In this document: piece by piece, positions 11,591 to 33,858 of the stretch | Layout of the letters: each line of letters starts with the position of its first letter | How positions within the stretch are numbered: the stretch's first letter is position 1 | Assembly: GCF_030463565.1 (NCBI RefSeq) | Contig: NC_134662.1 | Coordinates: forward strand, 2,108,001 to 2,172,000 | Direction: 5' to 3' | Length of the DNA stretch: 64,000 nucleotides | DNA from: Pelecanus crispus | Lineage: Eukaryota; Chordata; Aves; Pelecaniformes; Pelecanidae | Program-made: the position numbers and the translations under genes | Notes under the pieces: generated by a model | The model's input: the letters and a program-made list of their open reading frames with translations, nothing else | What the model was told of the DNA's origin: nothing | Databases searched by the model: none

Positions 11591-13539
11591 CAGCTGGGGC
11601 CGGCCGGGCTGGGGCCTCTCCTGCCGCCCAGGGTGCCCTGCGGAGCCCCGCTCCGGCACCCTCCAGCGAGGCAACACCGGGTCTCTGCTCTCGTCCCGCA
11701 TCCTCAGGGGAGGAGGATGGGAGATGCACATGCAAGGGCAGAGCGTGGTCCCGCGGGGAGCCCGTCACCAGGCTGGGGGTGACGATGAGGGGGAACCCCC
11801 ACCCATCTTGCAGACCCCAGGCCACGCGGGTGATGGAGACAGAGCCGACACTCCAGGTCGGGAAGCTCCGGGGTGGGAGAAGGAGTTAATTCCTACACCG
11901 AAAAGCTCTTTGCTGGCATCTCGTCTCTAATGGAAGAGTCATGTCGGATTAGCGGGCGGCCGCGCGAGGCACCGAGCGAGCGCCCTGCCTGCCGGCACCC
12001 GGCCCCGGGGAGAGCCGAGGAAGCCATGCGGAATGGCAGATCTGGGCCACTGTGCCAGCGCCGGCAGGGGACGCGCCGCAGCGGGGACCGCAGCCGAGGA
12101 CAGGCGCGAGGAGCCCGCCGCAGCGAGCTTTCATGCGAGTTTTTGTCCCGATCACGGCGTCTCAGCATCCAGGCACGATGCACCCATGGTGCCTGAGGAT
12201 GCTTTTTCCAACCAGCCTGGAGAAAACTGGGTTCAGAAGCAAGGACACCCCAAACCGTCGCGGCACGGTGGCTCCGGCAAGCAGCGGGGGGTTCACGGCT
12301 GTGCTCCCTGCGCCTCCGCCACTGCAATCCAATAGCCGAGGGCGAGCGATGCCTGGGTGGTGGAAAAGTGGGTCAGGCACATTGGATACCATGTGCTTCG
12401 CCTCCCCTTTCACACTCCTTATCGCAGCCCTGATGGTAAATAAACCAACCCGTCTCCCCAGCAACCCAGCCAGCCGCTGGGCCGTGCCGGGAGCGGAGTC
12501 CAAGGTGAGCGGCGGTGCCGGCGATGGGAGCCAGCCCGGCCAGCCGGGCCCCAGAGGCTGAGCACTAACGCCCAGCCCGTTGGCAAGGCACGGGCCAGGG
12601 TCTGCCGGCAGCCGGGAAGCACCGTCCCGGGCACCGGTGTGGTGGGTGGGTGGGTGGCAAAGGCGGGTGAGACCCATTTCTTTGTGGGATGCTGCCTCTG
12701 CAAAGGGTGCTGAGCTCCCTGAAGCTGCTCGCCTGTTCCAGCAGATCCCAAGATGGGAAACCTCTGGAAAAATGGGAATATTTGCCACAAAAAAGCACAG
12801 CAAGGTGTTCAGGGCGCCTTTAAGATGAACGTGTCTCTGAGCCGGGCTCCCTCCAGTCCCAGCAGCAGGAGCAATGGCTGAAAGCATCAGAGCATCCCTG
12901 ACCCACTGACCCATAAAAAGGAGGCATCCCGGAGGGGACGCACCCCGTATCATCCGGCTGAGCATCCCCCTCCGCAGGTAACCCCAGCGACTGCCCCTGG
13001 GCAGGGCTGGGCCACCCCGACCCCCCCCTCCCAGCTGCTTAAATCAAGCAGAGCTCTTTGTTTTGTGCTTTCATATCATTTAATTCTCCTCTCCTCACTT
13101 GCACTGCAGGGGCAGCAGCTAAGCCCGGGGCTTTGCTAAGCCGGGATCGTATTAAAAGAACAGAGAGGAAGAGAGTTTCTGGTGCTAAGCTGCTTGCGGT
13201 AACAGAGATGGATTTAAGGAAACTGCTCCCACAGCGATATTATTGCCCAAAAGCACCCGGCCCGGGGGAAGGCAGCCGGGGATGCAGGGAAAGGCCCCGG
13301 GGTGCTCCTCGGCGGGAGGCACCGGCACCGCAGGGCTGGGGGGCCTTGCCTGGGGGCACCCAGCGAAGCCCCGCGGGGCTGGGACCCGCAGTCGGGGCTG
13401 GGACCAACCCGTTCGGTGCCGGGCGGGCGGCGCAGGCGGTGGTGGGTGGCTCACCTGGGCTTTGGCTGTATTAAAAGCTAAGTCCTCCGGCACGGCTTTT
13501 TCCAGAGCGGCAGCCAAAAAGGTGCTTACGGGGCCAAGG

Positions 13540-13990
13540 CAGGAGCCTGCCAAGCCCTAATTAGAGATGCTCAGCGGCGCAGCACGCTAATACGCAACCT
13601 TTCGCCTCTGGAGGCCGGGATTTAAACCGCAGCGAAATCGTTTCGGGGACACGAGCGCTGGGGTTGGGTTGTTTGGGCGAGAGGGGAAAAAACTCCCTTC
13701 CCTTGCCAAACCGGGGCGGACTGGGAGCTGCCGAGACTCCCTGGCCCGTCGCCGGTCAGCGTCCCCAAAAGAGCTCCGCGGTGTGACGCAGGGTGGCCTG
13801 AGCCCGGGCGGGGGGAGAAGCCAGAGCAGATCCCCAGGTGCTTTCCTCTCCCCTGCTCTTTCTCTCACCCTCTCTCCACATTAACATGTTAACTTTGGCC
13901 AAAAGCTTTTCCCACTGACCTACTGATCTTTCCTATTTCGGTCCCTGGAATTAAGGGATTGCTGGGATTAATTTGCGCTAAAGCCTCCAG
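13540..13990. promoter_or_regulatory. Candidate regulatory element with ROR-like half-site and HNF1-like palindrome
   Basis: This contains CCCTAATTAGAGATGC, ATTTAAACCGC, TTAACATGTTAA (a 12-bp palindrome, about 13881-13892) followed by CTTTGGCCAAAAG (contains the palindrome TTTGGCCAAA). At 13911-13924 lies CCCACTGACCTACT, whose opposite strand carries a ROR/REV-ERB half-site (AGTAGGTCA, 10 of 11 consensus positions). A second copy of that 14-mer occurs at 15654-15667. The density of motifs suggests an enhancer. Confidence 0.4.
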
Positions 13991-15658
13991 ATCGGCTCTG
14001 GAGCAGGACGCCCAGGTACGGGTGCCGCGGGCAGCCGGGGGCACCGCCCGGCAGAAGGAGGAAGCCGAGCGGCGGCCGATGGCTCAAGCGTGGGTGGGTG
14101 GGTGCAGCACCCCACGCTCGAGCGACTCGGGTGCTCTTGGCTCCTGCTTCTCCCCTCCCTGGGGTTTTGGACCCTCTGTGGTCAGGGCTGAGCTCCAGCC
14201 CAGGCGATGAGGAGGATGAGGATGCCCAGAAGCCCCCCAGGGATGGATGGGTGCTTTGAGGACCACCCTGCACCCAGCCTGCCAGGTGCTGTCCCAGCAG
14301 CAGGGATGCAGTCAAGGGTCCGGAGCCCGCCGGGGCTGCGCGAGGCTGCAAACGCGGCTGCGGCGGCTCCCAAGCCCCTTCCCTGGGAAGCAGCCGGGTC
14401 CCGCGGCAGAGCCCCGAGCGGGCAGCCAGGATGGGGCCCTCGGCCAGCACCGTCCTCCTGCCGCCAGCCCCGGTCCAGCCCTGGCAGGGGGATGCTCCCG
14501 GCACCTGCGCGGCCGCTCTGCGCTGCTCAGCCCCCGCAGACCTGCCGGGCAGCTGCCTGCACCCTGGCTCCTCTGCCCGTCCCCCGCGGTGATGCCCCGG
14601 TGTCACCGGTCCCCAGGGCCCTCACCGTCACTGGCAAAGAGGCGTCTGGCCACCATCTTGGCTGAGCCAAGGGCTATTTTTTCGCAATATTTCCACAATA
14701 TTCTAGTTTGGGGGCAAAAAAAGCCAAAATATCCCTTTTTCTGCCTGGAGGGACGCCCCCAGGGAGTCCCCATCCCACGTCCCTGCCCCAGCCCCGGGGA
14801 CCGTGTCCCCCCCCCGTGCCCCCGTCTGCCCCGGGTCCCCCCTCGCTCGCCGCCGGGCGTGGGAGAAGCGGCATCACACGAAACTCGAAACTCGGCGATT
14901 TTGTGGCTGGGAAGTTCAAGAAGATGGAGGTGAAGGAGGGGGACGGAGGGGGGCAGGAGCAGCCTGGCTTTGAAGGTGCCTGGAGATTAACTCAAGGCCA
15001 CGGTGGAGGCTCGGAGACTTTTACAGCAAAACCTCATTAAGGCGGGAGCGGGGGGGGGCACGGGGGGAGCCGAGAAATCTTCTAAGCAGGAGGAAAAATG
15101 TTTGATTCAGCAGAAACAAGTGGGAAAAAAGCCCCCTCGCGTCCCCCCACTCCGCTTTTATCTGTCTCAGGGGGATCGGGGCGGAATATGAAATCTGCCC
15201 CTTTCCTCTTTCCTGTTTATCTCCTAATTATCACGCTGGAGATTTGGCAGCGCCGCGCGGTGCCCGGGCCAGCGCCGAGCGGAGGCAGTGCTGCCCGAGC
15301 CGGGGGTGAGAGCGGGGGGCTGGCGCCCGGGGAGCCCCTCTGTGCCCCACGGCGCCGGGCTGAGCCTCCCGGGGCAGCGGGGAGGGAGGGGGGCGGCGGG
15401 GGGGCGGCCAGGACCCTCCTTCAGGCCCCATTATTTGGGCATCATTTGTGCAACGAAGTGCACCAGGGCTCTGCAGCCCGGCCCCGGGAGACGCCGCCTT
15501 TGCCCTCTCCCCGGGGACCGTGGAGCCGGGCGCGGTGAGCGGGGCGAGGGGCTCGGCGGAGGGCGAGGGCGGCCGGGGGTGGAGGCCGAGCTCCCCCGGA
15601 GCGAACCCCCCGGGGCAGATGCTGCGGCCGCCCGCGGTCGCCCGGCACCTCGGCCCAC

Positions 15659-15669
15659 TGACCTACTTT
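15659..15669 (-). promoter_or_regulatory. Perfect ROR response element (RORE)
   Basis: The minus strand reads AAAGTAGGTCA, matching the monomeric ROR/REV-ERB consensus WAWNTRGGTCA at all eleven positions. It sits 5.7 kb upstream of the ROR-family start codon and immediately before the hexamer array. An 11-bp match can occur by chance in 64 kb. The 14-bp identity with 13911-13924 makes this site more notable. Confidence 0.45.
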
Positions 15670-15692
15670 GAGCATCGCTGCGCCGCGGCGTG

Positions 15693-16342
15693 CGGGGATG
15701 GGGACGGGGACGGGGACGGTGATGGGGATGGGGATGGGGACTGGGACGGGGACGGGGATGGGGACGGGGATGGGGACGGGGACGGGGACGGGGATGAGGA
15801 CGGGGACGGGGATGAGGACGGGGATGAGGACGGGGATGGGGACGGGGATGGGGACGGGGATGGGGATGGAGATGGGGATGGGGATGGGGACGGGGATGGG
15901 GACCGGGACGGGGACGGGGATGGGGACGGGGACTGGGATGGGGACGGGGATGGGGACGGGGATGGGGATGGGGACGGGGACGGGGACGGGGACGGGGATG
16001 GGGATGGGGCCGGGGCCGGGGCTGGGGCCGGGGATGGAGACGGGGACGGGGACGGGGACGAGGATGGGGACGGGGACTGGGATGGGGACGGGGACGGGGA
16101 CGGGGACGGGGATGGGGACGGGGATGGGGCCGGGGCCGGGGATGAGGACGGGGACGGGGACGGGGATGGGGATGGGGCCGGGGATGGAGACAGGGACGGG
16201 GACAGGGACGAGGATGGGGACGGGGACGGGGACGAGGATGGGGACGGGGACTGGGATGGGGACGGGGACGGGGATGGGGATGGAGACGGGGATGGGGACG
16301 GGGACGGGGATGGGGATGGAGACGGGGACGGGGACGGGGATG
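15693..16342. repeat. Hexamer satellite (GGGGAY)n, about 650 bp
   Basis: Over a hundred tandem units of GGGGAC and GGGGAT with scattered GGGGCC, GAGGAC and GGGACT variants. Because six is a multiple of three, all frames stay open. One plus frame would give Gly-Asp, another Met/Thr-Gly, and the minus frames Pro-Ser, Pro-His or Pro-Arg. These frames lack start context, splice support or conserved ends, so I do not call a gene. The strand asymmetry (G on plus, C on minus) and four-G runs favour G-quadruplex formation. Confidence 0.97.
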
Positions 16343-16439
16343 CCACGCTCCAGCCCGGCAGCGAGGCGATGCTCCGTCCCACCCCACGGGCACCCACAGC
16401 CGCTGCTGGGGCACAGCGGGGTCCAGCCCGCCCGTACCC

Positions 16440-16690
16440 CCCACCGCAGCCCCTAACGAAGGCTCAGCAGCCACTAATTGCTTGGGGCCCCCCTCGGGGT
16501 GCAGGGCGAGACCAAATGCCCCTTCCCCAGCCCACCGGCAGCTCCGCCGGCCGCGGCTCCAATTAGCCTCATTATCCTGTGTCGCCGCTGATTAAGGGCC
16601 GAGTAATTGCTGCGGTGCTGGATGTCCCTTGTAGCCGCGCGGCAGCAGCTCTTGCATAAGCGCCGAGCGGGCATTACGTGAGCGGGTCAG
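16440..16690. promoter_or_regulatory. Candidate element with clustered homeodomain sites
   Basis: Between the two large arrays lies a normal-complexity patch with CACTAATTGCTT, TCCAATTAGCCTCATTATCC, CTGATTAAGG, GAGTAATTGCTG and CATTACGTGAGC. At least five TAAT/ATTA cores fall within about 220 bp. Survival of such a patch between repeats suggests selection. Confidence 0.35.
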
Positions 16691-16893
16691 GCCAGCCCGG
16701 GGGCTCCGCTTACGCCTGGCCCCACGCAGCCCTGGCCCCCGCGCAGCCCCCGGCCCCGGTGGGGACAGGGACGGCCCCGCACGGGCTGCGGGACGCGGGG
16801 GCGCAACCCACTGCTGCCTCAGTTTCCCCCTTCTCCATGCTCTGCTTTGCACCCACCACCCGTGCGGGTGTGCCCGAGCAGCTCCCACCCTGT

Positions 16894-17400
16894 GCCACGG
16901 CCCCACGCCACGGCCCCACGCCACAGCTCCATGCCATGGCCCCACACCACGGCCCCACACCACAGCTCCATGCCACAGCCCCACGCCACAGCCTCATGCC
17001 ACGGCCCCACGCCACAGCCCCACAACATGGCCCCACACCATGGCCCCACACCACGGCTCCACACCACGGCCCCATGCCACGGCCCCACGCCACGGCCCCA
17101 CACCGCAGCTCCACGCCACGGCCCCACGCCACGGCTCCATGCCACAGCCCCACGCCACAGCCCCACACCACGGCCCCACACCACGGCTCCACACCACGGC
17201 TCCATGCCACAGCTTCACGCCATGGCCCCACGCCATGGCCCCACACCACGGCCCCACACCACAGCTCCATGCCACGGCCCCACACCATGACCCCACACCA
17301 CGGCCCCACGCCACAGCCCCACGCCACGGCCCCACACCACAGCTCCATGCCACGGCCCCACACCATGGCTCCATGCCACGGCCCATGCCACGGCCCGTGC
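16894..17400. repeat. Minisatellite, unit about 15 bp
   Basis: About 34 copies of a unit like CCACRCCACGGCCCC, with CAGCTCCATG and ATGGCCC variants mixed in higher-order pattern. The 15-bp period keeps frames open (His/Pro/Thr-rich on plus, Trp/Gly-rich on minus), which explains the long open frames at 16678-17850 and 16710-17596. I do not regard them as genes. Confidence 0.95.
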
Positions 17401-20400
17401 CAGCCTTTGCATAATGAGCACCACGGGGCACTGACTCATGCCGCTTCGGCAGGGCCACGTGCCCAGCGCCATGCCGAATCCGGCCGGCTGCTGGGGGTTG
17501 GCGCAGGCGGCAAAGCCGTGTCTCGCCCCCGTGGTCTGAGGGCCCTGGCCCCGTCCGGCGCAGCGGGGGGACCCTCGTTGGAAGGGAGGGTGACACCGGG
17601 GCCGTGGAGAGGACGAAGCGGGGGGTTCTCCGTGGCCACGTTAAAGCTCAGTGGTTGCAAACGCCGCAGCTCCCCTGCAGCCACCCCGTTCCCGCTGCCC
17701 GCACCCACCGCCCGCCCGGCACTCGGGGACAGGACCACCGCCCAGCCCTGGGATGGGGGGCTGCCACGGGGCACGGCCCCGCGCCGGCACCCAAGGGTGG
17801 GGTTTGGGGGCAGCAGCGCTGCGGGCCCCGCCAGCGGGTTCACCCCGTGACCCACTCCCCGCCGGGCAGGTCAGCCGTTCCCGACGGGAAACTGAGTCAC
17901 GGCGAGGCAAAGCAACCTGGCAGTGCCCACGGCGGGGAGCGCGGCGGGCTGCGAGGCCGGGTGGAGGGCTGGGGGTGCGGGACGGGGTGATGCCGGCTGG
18001 GCGGGCGGAGAGGTTCCCCTCTCGCTGGGTGGGGCGCGAGCGAGAGCAAACAGCGATTAGGGCGCGGTGGTGTCATCCCAAATTCCTGCTCGCCTCCAGG
18101 CCAGCCAGGGGCCGACCCGGCCGATCCCGGCGGCGGAGCCGTGCCGGCGGTTGCCGCTTCGCCACGGCCGTGGGCTGGCAGCACCCCGGCGTCTGCCCTG
18201 GCCCTGACCGCCAAGAGCTGGCGGTGAGGCCGGGCCAGGGAGGAGGGGAAGGGGAACGGCTGGATGGCAGCAGCTTTTCCTTCTTATCCACTTCTGGTGG
18301 CCATCTCCCCGCGCCACCGCTGCCCGGGGCCACTGGTGCCACCGGCGATGGGCCGGGCCCAGCCCCGCTGGACGCGTCCCCAGCGTCGCCCAGGCGGGTG
18401 CAGCTCCCCGGCACCGAGCCCGGTTCTGGCAGCACCCAGGCACGGACGGCAGCTCTGGCCCCGCTGCTGCCCTATGGCTGGGAGCGGCGCCGGTCGATGC
18501 CGGGGTCAGCGTCTCTGCACTGACCGAGCGGCATGGCACCCGGGCTCCGCATCGCAGCGCGTGGAGGGGGAGACGGTTTTTAGGGGAGGTTCAGTGACCT
18601 CCAGTGCTCCCACATCCGAAAGAGCCCTGGGCAAGGGGAGGAGAGGCCGCTCCCCTCTCCGGAGCAAACGTTACGCTGCCGGGGCCCAGCCGGCTCTGGT
18701 GAGCTGGCTCCACCTCTGCTCTGGCTCTGCCGGGACCAGGACACCAATTTCAACCTGGGCAAGTCCACAGGGTGAGGCCCCGGTCAAGACAAAATGGGGT
18801 CCTGCTCTGGCGTAACCTCTCCGTTCCACCCCTGTGACCCCAAAACCACAGGGCTGAGTCCCAGACCCGCAGCAGCCGGCACCCACTGCCCCACGGGCCG
18901 TTCCCTCCCGGGTGGCCCCGCAGCATTTCCTTTTCCCCCGGGACTTTCCCCCCCCCGGGCCGTGCCAACACCCGTCGGTGTTGAAGATCGGGCGCCGCGC
19001 CTGAAGGGTTAAGGAGACGACGGCGGGAAGCGGGTGCGTGGGTCCCGCATTGCTCACGGCAGGTGTGGTGCCGTTTATGTAACCTCATACTTTTGGGTTG
19101 CGCCGGGGCGCTCGGGGAGTATTTTTGCCCTTGCTCTGGCACGATTCGGCCACGACTGGCCCAACAGCGGCAATCAGGGCCGTGCCAGGCGAGCCAGTGA
19201 CCGCCTTTCAGGAGGGGCAAGTTCGCCGCGGCCGGACTCTGCGTGCCCCAAAGAGTCACGGCGTTGCTCCCAGTCTCAGTTTCCCCATCTGTGAAATGGG
19301 GCTAAGGCGGCTGACCTCCTTCAGGCAGCACCCGTGACCTCCGGGGACGGGCAGTGGCCTCGCGCCGTGCACCGGGGGTTGCACCGGGGTTGCCCGCAGC
19401 CGCGGCTGGTCGGGCTGCGTGCTGGGGTGGGATTTCAGGGGCCGTCCGGGGCTGCGCTTGCAGAAGCCCCACTGGAAGTGGAGCCTGTAAAGACCGAGGC
19501 AAGACGTCGCCCCGCGTCCTGTCTGCGTGCCCATCCATGCGGAGCGCAGCGGGGAGGAGGGCGAAAAGCTGGGAGGAAGGAGCGAATCCGACCGGCGAGA
19601 GCAGCGAGCCCGTTCCCAATCGCCATCAGCAAAATCATGTCAGACAGCCGCACTGGAGCGCGGCAGGCGGCTCGCCCCCCTCCACCCCCCGCACCCCTTC
19701 GCCCTCCGCCCAGCCGCCGGCGTCCCCCTCCCCGGCCGCAGCTGCTCCCACACCGGAGCGGAGCGAGGCGGTAACTCGGCACGCGGGTGGGAGCACACAA
19801 AGTGCCACCGCGGCTCAGCCTCGCCGTCTGCCTGCCGCTGCCGCCCGCCCGCGCCGCTGCGGGGGGACGGTGCCGGGAGCGGGGGGCAGAGCCCCTCTGC
19901 CACCAGCCTGACAGCGTCCCCGGTGCCCCCGGCTCAGCCCCGGGCTTTGGGATGGACGTGGGTTGAAATCGCCCTCTTCAGCCGTGCTTAAATGGTTTAA
20001 TTTAAGGGTTTGGGGGCCATAGTGCCCCCCGAAGAGCCCAACCACGAGGGCAGGGGGGGGTCCAGGGAGGAGGCAGCGATGCTGCGAGCGATGGTGGCGG
20101 CTGCATCTGTGCCCGTGGTGGGTGCCACCCCCCTGCCCATCCTGATGTGTGTCCGTGCCCATGCCATGCCCGTGGCCGTGACTGACGCCTTGCTCGTGGC
20201 CACGGCAGACGCCACAGCCACGCCGGCGGTGGACGCCATGCCCACGTCCGCGGTGGGTGCCGTCTCTGCACACAGCAGGTCTCCAGGCCGCTGCCACCGT
20301 CCCCAGGAGCCAGGCATCCCTTGGCGCCGCTGAGCACCATGTCCCTCACGCCCTGAGCCCTGGCCCGGCTGCCACACGGGCCGACCGCCTGCACCCCTGG

Positions 20401-21083
20401 GACGTGGCACCGTGGGGACGTGGTGCAAGAGTCACGCTGCAAACCCTGGCCATGGGGCTTCGGCCCGTGCCAACACCTCCGGCGCTGCACCACGAGGGCT
20501 CGTTGCGCGGTCCAGAGCCCGCGTTTCTTCGCGTTTATCACGGCGGCGCGTTGGAGCACCCCGTTATCCAGGACACGACCCCGGGCCCCGAAGCCCTCCG
20601 TGTGCACCGCAGCGCGAGGGACGGGGTCCCCCCCCCCCCCGCTTTCCAACCCGCGGGGCTCCCAGCCGCGACGTCCCCCCGGAACCTCAGCGTCCGCACC
20701 CTGGTGCGGGGACACGTTGGGGCTGCTCGGGGGTCCCCGCGCTCCCCTCGTCCCCCCAGCGCCGCGTGCCCGCACCTTCTCCGGGGTCCCCGCACCCCGC
20801 CCTGCCTGGGGGTGCGCACCCCCGTGCCCAGGGGGGCACCCCGGGGGGCTGCGGGGCGAAGCGCGGCGCAGCCGTGATTCAGCGGGACACGCAGCCGGCC
20901 CCGTGCCGGGGCGAGCCGGGACAGGACGGGCAGCGGCACGGCCCTCCCATGGGCGGGCAGCGCCCGGGGGTGCAGCGCCGAGCACCCCGCTCCAGAGCCC
21001 CGGGGGGCGTCGAGCAGCCCCCGGCACCGAGCAGGCGGCGGGCAGCGGCAGCGGGCAGCGCCGAGCACCGGCGCGGCGGGGAC

Positions 21084-21141
21084 GGAGGAGGAGGAGGAGG
21101 AGGAGGAGGAGGAGGAGGAGGAGGAGAAGGAGGAGGAAGGG
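21084..21141. repeat. (GGA)n microsatellite
   Basis: An uninterrupted run of GGA/GAG triplets with one GAA interruption near its end, in the presumed core promoter of the ROR gene. Purine-strand runs of this type often bind GAGA-like or MAZ-type factors; that is inference. Confidence 0.95.
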
Positions 21142-21374
21142 CAGGAGGTGGGGCTGGAAGTGAAACCGATTTGGGGGGGCGGGGCGGGGCGGGCTCGTCA
21201 TGTGAACGGCCGCATGCTCGGGCAGAAGTGGGTCAGCGGCGGCGCGGAGGGGCAGGTGCCAGAGCCGCCCGGTGCCTCCGGAGCCTCCCGGTGCCCCCCG
21301 GTGCCGCCCCCCGCCGCCCGGACCCCGCGCCCCCCATGCGCCCCCCGGCGCGCCCCTGACCGCCGCCGGCCACG

Positions 21375-33858
<12,484 letters not shown>

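Larger units (their letters stand above)
5421..20500. other. Long GC-rich non-coding interval upstream of the ROR gene
   Basis: Fifteen kilobases without a gene I can recognise. Many open frames exceed 100 codons on both strands because of high GC. They overlap each other, lack domains and have proline/glycine/arginine-rich translations. Inside are islands of lower GC, listed separately, with homeodomain cores (TAATTA/CTAATTAG), CCAAT, GATA, X-box and ROR-element sequences, which look like constrained regulatory DNA. It also holds the 650-bp hexamer array, the 15-bp minisatellite, a CR1 tail and short tandem runs. The simplest reading is upstream regulatory territory of the receptor gene starting near 21.2 kb. 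Confidence 0.55.

Noticed and set aside
15448-16566. Long open frame with a Gly-Asp repeat, and Pro-Ser/Pro-His frames on the other strand
   Set aside because: A hexamer array keeps all frames open. There is no domain, start context or splice evidence, and both strands are equally open.
16678-17850. 390-codon His/Pro/Thr-rich open frame
   Set aside because: Generated by the 15-bp minisatellite; the minus strand gives equally long Trp/Gly-rich frames.
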